Shown here piece after piece: positions 13,701 to 27,000 of a DNA stretch of 64,000 nt. Location: assembly GCA_018398815.1 (NCBI GenBank), contig CM031609.1, positions 27,045,696 to 27,109,695 on the forward strand. Reading direction: 5' to 3'. This DNA is from Conus ventricosus. Lineage: Eukaryota > Mollusca > Gastropoda > Neogastropoda > Conidae. Made by a program: the position numbers and the translations under genes. The notes under the pieces were generated by a model. The model was given only the letters and a program-made list of their open reading frames with translations, was not told the origin of the DNA and made no database searches. The stretch's first letter is position 1, and the number at the start of each line of letters is the position of its first letter.

Positions 13701-16700
13701 TCCGCGGTCCGGGCGTTCCTCAGGAGGGAGATCGACCACGGGACAGGGGTAAACAACCTCCTCTTCCCTGAGTTTTACAACGCGACGACTCCAGCCAATC
13801 CCCCGCCGCAACCACAGCGACGGCCCAGGAGCTCGGCGATCGTAACACTCCCCCGACCCCTCTGCCACGCAAGGGTCCGGTGCGGACCCCCCCCGGGAGA
13901 TGCAGGAGGCAGTGGCTCTCACCCGGTTGCGCAGGGTTACCCCGGGTCCGAGGATAGACTCTGCCTCTGGGCCTCCCACAAGCCCTCCTTTCTTCCTTCC
14001 CTAGACCCCGGGGACTGCGTGGTTCTAAGTTCCCCCCGAGAGGACTCAGTGCTTAGCTCGGACTCTTCCCCTGACTCCAACTTTGGCCTCATGTGGCATC
14101 CCGGCGCCCGAGAGCTGGATCGACCTGGGCCCCAATCCTCTCGGGCCTGTCGCGATCGCAGTCCCCTAGGTTTTCCCACGCCGATTACGGTAAGGACCAC
14201 CGGGGAATCGTCCTCGTTTTTCCCACCCTCTCCCAACGAGTTCGTCGACGGGTCCACGCAACACAGCGCCTGGACATGGGCCGTTCCGAAGGTGACCTGA
14301 ACTTCCCCTTCAACCGATCAGACTGACCCACAGTTGGAGAGGGTCTGGAGGAATTCTCCCCAGTCTGGGGACCTTTCCATTTTGGAGACTGGCGCCCTGA
14401 TCTTGTTGTTTGGGGAATCCCGTCCCTCAAAACAACATCTTCGCCCTTTCTCCCGTTTCCTGGTCACTCCTAACCCAACGATCACGGTCAAGGATAGCCG
14501 CCCCCCAGACCATCACTCCGTTTGTTGGGCAGATCGGCCTCCTCGCCAGGGTACAACATGCCGTATCCCCCACCGGGGACTGACTTCTTATCAGACCCCC
14601 CAACGCGCCCCAATAGGATATACCTCAAGTACCCCCGAGTCAGGCCCCCACATGTCTTTTCTCTCTTTCCTGCCAATGCCGGCCACCAGGGAGATTGCCA
14701 TTTCCCGGCCTGACCTCTAAGGCTCACTCCTAACCCGCACCCCCCCCCTACAGCCACCTCTCTTTCTATCAAAACCTGACATAGTGGGACAGAAACGCCA
14801 AGCTGGCATTCTGCACACCACCCGCGGGGCATGCCTTCAGTGACATGTTCCTACGCGAGCGGAGGAACTCTGGCCAAATGAGGAGGCATTTGTCTCAGCG
14901 TCCTTCAGACCCCGGCGGCACTGAGGCAAGCCCCAGCCTGTTTGATGACCCCTTATGCTTTGCGGGGGGGGCATACAAGATAGCGCACCACCTCGGGCTG
15001 CGGCCGGACAGCGCAGCCAGGAGTCACCTTTAACTGCCTTCTGGCAAGTGAGAGACGCCCTGCTATCAAACCCTCTCTGCCGCCCAGCGCTCAAGGGCGG
15101 CCTTACGCTGCATCCGGTCAGGAGCAGTCGCTTTTTTTTCGGCGACTATTCGCTTTCTGCGTCATTTCCTTCCCATGCCGTCGAGGAGCGCAAACAGAGG
15201 CCGCTTCTCTTTGCGACGCACAAACCCTCGTCAGCAACCGCCCTTCGGGACCATTCTTTCGTCCGGCCCCTACCCTAAAGCCAGACCCCAGCCCTACCCC
15301 AAGCAGCGTCCCTCGAGGCCCGCCAAACCCCCTACGCCAAACCGAAAAAAACCCCAACAGAATTGTCGGTTCGGCAACAGGCCCGGCCCGGAGGGTGACT
15401 AGCGGACCCACCTTCCGAGGGGTGGGACATGTTCAGTCTTCCAGACACATCCTCACCCCTCTGCCCCCCTGGCATGGCAGTCTGTCCCGCACGCCCACCA
15501 GTGGCGGCGCATGGGTCTCAACCCCCTGGGTGGTTTCTGTTCTGCAGATGGGTTTTCCGTCTACCCTGGGCACACGAACGCACCTCCCCTCCTGTCCCTC
15601 CCCTCCTCCTTCCACCGGCGACCCACCTCCCGCCCAGGCGAGGCCACTCGCCTGAATCGAAGAGCTTCTCGCATGGGCGTCCATCACCATGTACCACACC
15701 CCAACCCCGGGTTTTACTCCGCTCTATGTAGTCCCAAAAGGCTCGGCGGCTGGAGGCCCATCCTCGACCGTTTTTCTCCTCCGGCCCTCTCAACAGATTC
15801 CTCAGAGACCACCCAGATTCAAGATGGGACCCCGCCCAGATCAGGAACTCCATCCACCATCTGGACATGGCCACTCGATAGATCTCAAAGATGCTTACTT
15901 CAGATCCTCATCCACCCCGTCCACAGACGATACCTTCGTTTTCGTCTGGCGGGGCCGGGTGTTTCAATTCAAGAGGCCCTCCATTCGACTCTCCCTGGCT
16001 CCCTTCCTCTTCACGAAGGTAGTCAGGTATTGGCCCCCTTGCCAGACAGGAGGACATTCGCACTCCTGTTCTACTCGACGACAGGCTACGTCCTGGCCCC
16101 TCTCAGGCCCTAGCCCAATCCCACACTCTTTCAAAGCAACTTCACATTGCTCCTCTCTGGGGTCGTCCACGCAACCCCCGCAAAATGCGAGCTCTCCGTC
16201 CAGTCACAAATTCACCTTCCAGGGCTGAGCTTCGACACCACCTCCATGGTAGTCTCCCCGACCCCGGAGAGGTCCCGCTCGCCTAGTGGAGCTCATTTCC
16301 CACCTTCGCCTTCTCTTCCCCTCACTTCGCAAGGACACAGTTTCCTCCTCCTAGATGATGGAGTCCCTGTCTCCTCTCATCCCCTAGCAGAGTTCCAAAG
16401 CGACAGGCTTCTGAGGGAGGTTCCCCGTCGTGGTCCCCAACCAACGACAGCTGGAACCAGCCTGCCGTCCCCCTAGGCCTTGTTCGTTTGGGCCACGGAG
16501 GAGTGGCCAGCCCTCCACCCTGGCCCCCGGAGTTCCCATGCTCGCCTCCCATCCCAGGCCTGGAACTTTTTCACGATACGCCTCCAACTTCGGGCGGGGG
16601 GGCCCATCTGAGAGCAGTCACGCTCGGGGGTTTGGACCTCTACTGCTCGTCTCACATCACATCTTGACTGGAGGCGGTCAACCTCGCCCTCCTCAGTTCC

Positions 16701-19700
16701 AGTCCATAGTCCGACCACCGATTTGTTTCTCCTTTCACACGGACAACACTCGGACTGGGGGTACATCAAAAGGGGGGGGGGCACACTCCATCGGCCTCTC
16801 CTCCTTACAGAGGCCCTCCTCCGCTGGTGTCACACGCAGGGTCACCCTTTCGCGCTCGGCGAGACACATACGAAGGGGACTCCAACGATCCTGGCAAGAA
16901 GAGCTCTCTCAGCCGATCCAAGTCTGTCCTCCACACGGACTGGACCCTCAGGCCGGCTTTTACCCTTTCACCGTGTGGGAACATTGGTTGTTCCACACCA
17001 ATGGATCGACCTCTTTGCCACACGGTTCAACCATCGTCTGCCAGTGTATGTGTCCCCGTTCCCGACCCCCAGGCTTACGCCATCGACGCCCTGTCCCTGG
17101 CCTCCTTGGTCCGGCCTCATAGCTTACCCTTCCCTCCCTTCCCTATCCTCCACAAGGTGATCAGGAAGGCGAGACTCGGAGAGACCCAGGCTCATTCTCA
17201 TAGCCCCATGTGGCCCACTCTTCCTGGTTCCGGACCTCTAGTCCCTCACTCACGAACCCCCTCTCCAGTTGAACAACCAGGTGGGAGCAATGCTCAGGCA
17301 ATCCCCGTTCGGCCTCCCTCACGCCAATCCCCAGGTTCTTCCCTCCAACCCTGGCTTCTGTGTCAGCCCGGCTGCGAAACATCCAAATCCCCTCGCGAAC
17401 GGACAGGTTCCCGTTCCGTCCCACGATACCCTCTCCATCTCCGGGGCCTCTCAGGAACTCGAGACCTACCATGTCGCGCATCGCAGAGCTAGCACGGATC
17501 GCTTTATGACTGCAGAAGGAGAATGGGTCACAAGGTGCAAAGCCATTCTGTCCCTCACATTCGCCCCACCGACCATCCCAATAGAAATTTCCTGTCCCAA
17601 TCTTAACCTCGTCTGCTAGCTCCATCAGGGGCTACAGGTCGGCCATTGCCACGACCATACTCCAAATGGCCGGCCTTCCTTTGAGAATATTTCTTCTCAA
17701 GAGATCTCCAGAGGGGCTTCTCATCTGAGGCCCAATCCCCTAACGCGTTCCCCTCTTTGGGACCTCTTCACTGCTTTGACGTCCTCAATAAACCCCCTTT
17801 GAGCCTTTGTCCTCCATTCCTTTCGACCTTCTGTCCCTGAAGACTACCTTCCTCCGTCGGCCCTCGCTTTCCCGCGATACGGCGAGGCGAGATCCCTGCC
17901 TTAGCGGTGAGTACGCACCCGAGACTTTTGCCGTTCCACAGAGACGGCTCCCGTCTATCTTAAGTTCCTTCCCCCAGTTCCCTAGACCAAGAACCAGGAA
18001 CCCGCAGTCCCTCCCCCTTACCTTCATCATCCCCCTTCGGGGATACCCTAGGGGGCGCACACCGTCTCGGACAAGCCCTTTGCCTTCCTCGATGTCTAAC
18101 CAAACTACTGGAAACGCTCGCGCGCCCAGCGCGTTTCACAAGACGTCTTCTCATTTCCACAACCCCATAACACGAAAGACATCTCGAGCTGCACTGTCTT
18201 CTAGGTGGCTCTCCAAGACGTCAGTAACCTGCTATCCCATCATTCCGAGGATCTCCCCGTCTCTTTCCGCCCCCGGCCCATGAGGTCAGAGCGCTGGCCA
18301 CTTCCGGCAGCATTCCAGCACTCTGATCCCATCGCCACCTTGTCCTGAGCAGCCTTCTGGCGTACGGGAGAATCCCCTTCATAAAATATTATTTGAGGGA
18401 CCATCCGCATGACCCAGGGCTGATGTTCTAAGGGTATCCTTTGTGGCGGCTAATGCATCCATATCGGGTACCCCAGGAACCACTGGCACTCGCCCATCCT
18501 CCTTTTACTTATGAATTCCTGCTATTGTCTGACATGGTACAGTATACGACGCCAAAATGGGGAAGTTTTGTATTATACTCCCTGTTTGGCTAGTATACTT
18601 ACCATGTCAGACTCTAATGCCCGCCCTACCTTCCCCGCTAGCGCCAAGGTTCTGGGGTTACCTTGCGCGCAGGCCTCGATGAATGACGTATGGGAGACTT
18701 ACACTGGCTTCTCCCTACGGCGGAAGTGGGTTGGGCACCACGTGACTGTCTTATCACTGCATTAGCCACACAAAAACTTCGGCCTGGCAGAGCAGACTAA
18801 CTGCCGTGAATGCTATTGTCTGACATGGTAAGTATACTAGCCAAACAGGGAGTATAATACAAACTCCCCATCTTTGTGGTGTGGATGTTATCGTGACTTT
18901 CTTGTTTAAGTTCTGTATTTGATACTTTGGGCATCTCTTTTGATACAACAGACTCCATGAAAACCTGTTTAGAGATGCTCCACTAAACGTGATTTTTTAG
19001 CTCAAAGAGCAACATTTTTTATATTTGATTCATGTTTTCTAGAAGGTTGTGACCAAGTTTTGTATGTTTTTAAAAAATCTGCGTGAATGAGTCTTTTGTT
19101 TTCGTTTTGTCATTGCTGGTTTTTAAAACTGGGATAAGAGCTGATGTTGATAAGATGACTGCCTAGATATGGATCATCACAGTCAACTGGCTGTGAGTCC
19201 CCTCTTTTTTGAAGTTCTGTCTTCATGAGGTGGGTTTTTGAACATTAGCCTGCCATCTAAGTATTGATGCCCCCATCAGCACAGCCTAAGGTATCACTGA
19301 ACCACACAAGCCTCCGACCACGTCAAGATCGCAAACTACCCGACCATGTGGTTGCCATCTTGTTTGACCTGAAGAGGGCCTGTGATACCACTTGAAACTG
19401 AATTCTTCTGGATCTTCATAATCTAGGTTTTTGAGGTCATCTCTAGCATTTGTTAAGAACTTTCTGGCAGAGCGCCAGTTCCAAGTTTGTTTGGCACCAT
19501 GCTGTCTGACATCCATGAGCAATGATTTGGTGTACCTCAAGGAAGCATCCTCTCTTCTGCTTCTTCTGCATCAAAATGACTGAGGCTGTCAGTTTTGTTA
19601 ACCAGGGTTCTGAGTCCTCTTAGTTTTGTAGATGACTTTGTACTTTACACAGTTGGAGCCATTTATGCTAGTGTACAACGTCAGCTCCACCTTTGCGTGG

Positions 19701-22589
19701 ATACGATGCGACAGTGGCCTGCGAAAGTTGGATTAGTTTCTTCAAGCACCAAAACTCAATATATCCACGTTCACACATTTCAATAGTACTTTGCCCAAGA
19801 GATACAAATATCATTTTGTGTTATAGTTTCTTCAAGCACCAAAACTCAATATATCCACGTTCACACATTTCAATAGTACTTTGCCCAAGAGATACAAATA
19901 TCATTTTGTGTTATAGTTTCTTCAAGCACCAAAACTCAATATATCCATGTTCACACATTTCAATAGTACTTTGCCCAAGAGATACAAATATCATTTTTGT
20001 GTTATAGTTTCTTCAAGCACCAAAACTCAATATATCCACGTTCACACATTTCAATAGTACTTTGCCCAAGAGATACAAATATCATTTTGTGTTATATTGC
20101 CTATTATTGTGAGAAGTATGATATGTAGTTATCGTAGTGTGATCTGCTGTGGCTGGTGAATATGCGATCCTTTGTCCTTGTATAATCTGCAGTCATTGTT
20201 GGATGATCTGTTGCTCTCTGTTGTCATGGTTTGGATGCATGATCTGTTGTCATTGTTGGATGATCTGGGTGCTCTTTGTTGTCATAGTGGGAAGTGTGAT
20301 CTGCAGTCATTGTATGATGTATGTTTTGATGTATGATCTGTTGTCATCGTTGGTGTATGACCTGTTGTCATCGTTGGATGTATGATCTGTTGTCATCGTT
20401 GGATGTATGATCTGTTGTCATCGTTGGATGTATGATCTGTTGTCATCGTTGGATGTATGATCTGTTGTCATCGTTGGATGTATCATCTGTTGTCATTGTA
20501 GGATGTATCATCTGTAGTCATTGTAGGATGCATGACAAGTTGTCAGAATTGTGTGGTCTGTAGTCATTGTTGGCTGTATGATGTGTAGTCATTGTTGGCT
20601 GTATGATGTGTAGTCATTGTTGGCTGTATGATGTGTAGTCATTGTTGGCTGTTTGATGTGTAGTCATTGTTGGCTGTTTCATGTGTAGTCGTTGTTGGCT
20701 GTATGATGTGTAGTCATTGTTGGCTGTATGATGTGTAGTCATTGTTGGCTGTATGATGTGTCGTCATTGTTGGCTGTATGATGTGTCGTCATTGTTGGCT
20801 GTATGATGTGTCGTCATTGTTGGCTGTTGTCATTGTTGGCTGTATGATGTGTAGTCATTGTTGGCTGTATGATGTGTAGTCATTGTTGGCCGTATGATGT
20901 GTAGTCATTGTTGGCTGTATAATATGTAGTCATTGTTGGCTGTATGATGTGTAGTCATTGTTGGCTGTATGATGTGTAGTCATTGTTGGCTGTATGATGT
21001 CTTGCTGACTTGTGCAGTGCAGTCCTTGCCGTGGACCAACTACTTGTACTGCCTGATGCCCGTTGTGCTGTGGATGAAGTTTGTGGAAGGGTGAGTTCAA
21101 ATCTTCAGGCTGGGCTTTTTTTACCAGTTCTAACAGTAGAACTTGACTTCACTCGACTCAGATTCCTGCATGTGCTTCACTGTGTAGGAGTGTGTGAAAG
21201 GTTTTTGCATGTGCTTCACTGTGTAGGAGTGTGTGAAAGGTTTTTGCATGTGCTTCACTGTGTAGGAGTGTGTGAAAGGTTTTTGCATTTCAGACGGGAA
21301 ACCTGACTTGAGAACTGAAAGAAAATCTTTTTTTTCCAATATAGAAAAATGAACGCATAAAAAAATTCAGAAAATTCAGACCTGAGTTAAAGAATAACAT
21401 AGTGTCATAGTTGGGCAGATAGGGATTCAGTGAGCTAGCCGTGATGGATAGAGTGTTCTGTGGTTTTAGGGAAGCCACCTATACAAATGAAGCAAATTTG
21501 AAAATGCAGGGAAATAACTCCGTGTGAGCAGAACAGGTAATTTTCATAGCTGCCAACTGCTACGAGATCGCCGTAGTTTGCTACGCCAAGAGAATGCTTG
21601 CTACGACGCTACTACGATCATTAAATTGCTACGGCGAAACAAAAAAATTCGAAGATACTTTCGTTTTGTTTGGACAGCGCAAAGTAACGTCTCTATCGGT
21701 CTGTCGGAACTGCATTTCCGCTTTCGGTTTTACTGTAGCACGTGATCATTTCGACCAATCAATGGCGACTTCCGTCTTGCTCAGTTCGCAACAGTGTGTG
21801 AGTCGATTTTTTTTTACAATTTGCCCTCTTCCTCTGCTTCCTCTCTGTATAATAACATTTATAGATATACTAAGAGTACTGTAGCTTTAATGTGGTCCGT
21901 AAAACTGGTTATAGGCCTGATTTCTTTTTAGAACGCGCGCAAAATTAAGTTGCTACTGTCAAAATGGAAATGCTACTGTGAAAATTGTGAAATGCTACTG
22001 TAAGCTGCATGAGCAGGTTGGCAGCTCTGAATTTTGTTTGTGTGTGTGGTGAAAAGATGTGATTGCATAGCTGAGGTCACATTGACTGGTTCTGTGTTTT
22101 GCATTATCACATTTTGGTGTGAAGATTAAGGTCCTGAAATTGTGGAAAAGAATTCTGAAGTACATGATGTGTAAAAGGTGTGAAGAATTGAAGGTGATGG
22201 CTGTAGATAGCAAGAAAAGTGACATGTTGAATTCATGGTGTTGGAATGCGGAGACTAGGGGGCATACTACTCTGTACTGTGTGGAAAATTTTTGTGTGGG
22301 TGGGGGATTAGTTATATAGACCCATTTTTAAATAAGTTTTCAAAACAAAAAAAAATCTGAGATATGCACATTTGTCAATAATCATCAGAGTTCAATAACA
22401 TTCATGCAATCAATATGAATTCAGATTTGATTTGAGCTTTAAAGTTGATTTCATGTGATGCATAGAAATCAGTTATGGTCTTAGGTTTACATACTTTTGT
22501 TTAGTTGCACCCATCTGTGTAGCGTACTGTGTCAATGAACAAACACACACTGATGACACTGTGAACACACACGCACACGCACTCACACA

Positions 22590-22627
<38 letters not shown>

Positions 22628-22645
22628 CACACACACACACACACA

Positions 22646-22705
<60 letters not shown>

Positions 22706-22917
22706 CATGTGCTCATATGCACATACATACTGGGATTTAAAAAAAGAAGAGAGATGTAGGTTGGCTGCTCACACAGTCACAGTTGTGCACATGCACATGC
22801 GTGGGCATGCATGCACACACACACACACACGCACGCACGCATGCACGCATACACACACGCATGCACGCATACACACACGCATGCATGCATGCACACACAC
22901 ACACACACATGCATGCA

Positions 22918-22949
<32 letters not shown>

Positions 22950-22961
22950 CACACATACACA

Positions 22962-23029
<68 letters not shown>

Positions 23030-23230
23030 CATACATACACACACACACATGCGCACTTGCATTCACACAGACAGGGACTTGCACACACACACACACTCAG
23101 ACACAAACACACACTAGACACACATACTATTATGTTATTATTATTATAATGAATATTTATACAGACATACACATGCAAACATGCACACACATACATGGGA
23201 ACACATGCGTATGCAAACAAATGCAAGCAA

Positions 23231-23278
<48 letters not shown>

Positions 23279-23969
23279 AGAAGCAGGAACTGAAGTAAAA
23301 GACAGTCCATCCACGTCCTACACCGCTAAACAGTGAACAGACCCTCTAACACCTGACCCCATGTGTGCAGGTGGGACATCATCAAAAGATCCCTGCTGCA
23401 AGCCCACGAAGACGGTTCTCTGGCGGCTGTCGGCATGTCCATCATCCTCAGCCTGCTGGGACTGGAGGTCATTGTAAGTTGTCGCGGTGACCAGCAGGGC
23501 ATGATCGATCAGTTCCCTGTGGGGAGATGCCCATTTCTTTCCTTCTTTCTTTCTGCGTACACAGGCTGATACTCGTGCGGACAGTGACCTGTATAGACAG
23601 GCAGTGGAGTTTTGTGTGTATGATCGGTTTTTTATCCTCGCCGTTAAGGCAGCCATACTCCATCTTCGGGGAAGAGAGTTGTCCAAACTTTGGTTGTTGT
23701 CATGGTGACCTCTAGACTGCTTTTGTAACAGAAATGCGATGATTCAGAAATTTGGGTTGGGGGGGGGGGGGGGGGGGGGTTAGCACTTTCATTTAATGGG
23801 GAGGAGAGGGGAGAGCCCTGATTAAAAAAAAAGGAGAGAGGATAGAAAAAGGGTTGCTTGATGAAACAGTTCTGAAATTTTTTAATTTTAAGCTCAAAGG
23901 TATTTTTTAAATGTGTGCACATACATATTTTTACTTATTTACACACACACGCCCAAACATATGCACGAA

Positions 23970-24046
<77 letters not shown>

Positions 24047-27000
24047 GAAACAGCAACAAGTTCCGTATCATGAAAATGAAGCATGCGTGTTTGTGTCATT
24101 TTCGCACATATATATGTAGATATGTGTATGTTTCTGGGGGTGAAATGAAATAATTGAATTACTCATGGGCAGATTATGGAACGACCATTCATATATATAT
24201 CTTTTTAAGTCACATAACTTTTGTGCAGGTTCTGAGTTTTTTTCACCGGGAGCTGCTGTCCGTTGGCCTGGTTGCCATGTCAGTGTGGGCCCTTGGCACC
24301 CCCATGTGGAAAAGCAATCAGGTCAGGAGACCTTCCCACCCAGGGAAGTTGCATGGAAGTGTCTGGAATTGATATGTTTCTGAAACCTCACGGAGGGGAC
24401 AAACAGCTGTTTCTGATCTCTTAATGCAAGAGACTGTGTAGCACAGGAACATGTGTGCATGTGTTACAGTGGAAAAAAAAAATCCTGTGAGACATGCGCA
24501 GTTCTCACTTTGTATTTGCAGTACCTCAGAGCAGATTGTTTTCTTCAGTGTCGCAAATTAGAAACATCAGCTATTCTTCTGTAGAAGTGATTCGCATATC
24601 CGGAAACTGTAATGTAAATGTTTTTGTTGTTGTTTTAACTTGGTCAAGTAATTAAATATATCCAGCACTTTAATTACAAGGTTTCAGACATTCTCTAGAT
24701 TTATTTTTCACCTAGTTCATTACTTTATTCATGCTGTAAACAATTGAATCAGAGATAATGCTGAGGGTGAATGGGTGTTCTTTTATTTTCTTAGCAGTTG
24801 CACCCCTTAGAATATAGTAATTATCATACGTTTTAATTAGCTTTGCTTGTTTTTGCGAGTTCCTGGTGTTCTGAGTGACAATGCAGATAAGATTTTGTTT
24901 TTCAAACAAAATAACCCACACGGCTGTTGTCAAAACCACACGGTGACTCATTGTTCAGATCCTGCTCTATTAGACATGTAAAATCAAACTTTAGTATGTA
25001 GGTGAAGAGATGTGTTGTAGTCTGTAATTATCCTAATTTCCTTCACATGTCTTTGTAGATTGTAATTCACCAAATATTTTTTTAACTATCCAGTTTAGAG
25101 TTTGCATTTTTAGAAAAGATTTTGTTTAGTTTTTATGGAATTTCAAGTTGGATTGAGTGTTGGTGTGTGCATTCTGTTAAAAACTGGCCCAAACTAGTGT
25201 GATTTTTGGTCGCAATGATGAGTTGAAGATGCTTTTGTACTGGACATGGCTTCTAATGATGGCTGGACTATTCATGGTAGGAATAGAATCTTACAGGTCA
25301 TTAAGTGTCATCACAACTGTACCTAGCGTCAGTGCCTGGTTTGTTGGACTGCCGTTGATCAAAATGTACACGCAGTTACACACACACGCACCTTATCCTG
25401 TTTTCTTGGACAGATGGTATTGCATGGTAAAGGTCAATAGTACTCGCTGTCTTCCTCGTTCCCAGGCTTCAGCTTCATGTTCACTCATAGGCTCTGAAAC
25501 TCATTAATACTTCTGGCTTGCCTGTCCACACAGCTATTCTGTTTCGAGGGAAGGTGATATCGGATGTGTCTTGTTGCCAAAAATCAAACAAGAAATAAAA
25601 GAAAGAAAATGAATGGTGACATGGAGCACTGACATCTAACTGTTGGCATGATTACATGCCCAGGTGATGTGCCTGTGTTGGATGATCAGCTGTGGACTGG
25701 TGGCTGTCTTCCCTCTTCTGCCTGTGGTTGGGCGTAACGCCAACTACTCCCTCGTGTGAGTGCCACCATTTGTCATTGTAAAGTACAGATAGAATGAGTG
25801 CCAGCATTTGTCATTGTAAAGTACAGATAGAATGAACGCCACATTTGTCATTGTAAAGTACAGATAGAATTAGTGCCAGCATTTGTCATTGTAAAGTACA
25901 GATAGAGCGAGTACCAGCATTTGTCATTGTAAAGTACAGATAAATGAGTGCCAGCATTTGTCATTGTAAAGTACAGATAGAGCGAATGTCAGCATTTGTC
26001 ATTGTAGAGTACAGACAGAGTGAATGTCAGCATTTGTCATTGTAAAGTACAGACAGAGTGAATGTCAGCATTTGTCATTGTAAAGTACAGATAGAATGAA
26101 CGCCAGCATTTGTCATTGTAAAGTACAGATAGAATTAGTGCCAGCATTTTTCATTGTAAAGTACAGATAGAATGAGTGCCAGCATTTGTCATTGTAAAGT
26201 ACAGATAGAGCGAGTGTCAGCATTTGTCATTGTAAAGTACAGATAGAGCGAGTGTCAGCATTTGTCATTGTAAAGTACAGATAGAGCGAGTGTCAGCATT
26301 TGTCATTGAGTAGTACAGCTGCTAACTTTTGTATGAACACTATCCATTGTCTGGGTACAGTGCATGTTCCATCTGTTTCCTTGTGTGAGTGTCACCATTT
26401 GTCACGCTGTGGTGCAGGCTGTGCAGATGCCAACACTGCAGCGTTTGGTTGTTGAAAGAATCTGCTGAAAGTGTCCTATTATCTTTTTTTTTCAGACTGA
26501 CGTCAGGGTCCATAGCCTTGGTGCTGGGTATCTACATGGTAGGGAGGTAAGAGCCGGTGTCTGTGGTTGTGCATGTGAACATGCATAGCTGCCAACTGCT
26601 ACGATATCGCCGTAGTTTGCTACGCCAAGAGAATGCTTGCTACGACGCTACTATGATCATGAAATTGCTACGGCGAAAAAAAAAAAATTCGAAGATACTT
26701 TCGTTTTGTTTGGACAGCGCAAAGTAACGTCTCTATCGGTCTGTCGGAACTGTATTTCCGCTTTCGGTTTTACTGTAGCACGTAGATTTTTTTTTACAAT
26801 TTGCCCTCTTCCTCTGCTTCATCTCTGTATAATAACATTTATAGATATACTAAGAGTACTGTAGCTTTAATGTGGTCCGTAAAACTGTTATAGGCCTGAT
26901 TTCTTTTTAGAACGCGCGCAAAATTAAGTTGCTACTGTCAAAATGGAAATGCTACTGTGAAAATTGTGAAATGCTACTGTAAGCCGCATGAGCAGGTTGG

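Larger units (their letters stand above)
12009..18875 (+). mobile_element. DIRS-like tyrosine-recombinase retrotransposon, degenerate
   Basis: An element of about 6.9 kb in intron 8. It has inverted termini (12009-12195 against 18665-18842) and an extra inverted pair at the right end (18522-18613 against 18811-18875). Inside lie a GC-rich gag-like region, a DIRS-type reverse transcriptase ([17 protein letters not shown]), an RNase H (HTDN) and a tyrosine recombinase ([10 protein letters not shown]). This domain order and the inverted termini are those of DIRS1-like elements. Every domain is split by small frameshifts. Base composition is clearly more GC-rich than the flanking intron. Confidence 0.87.
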
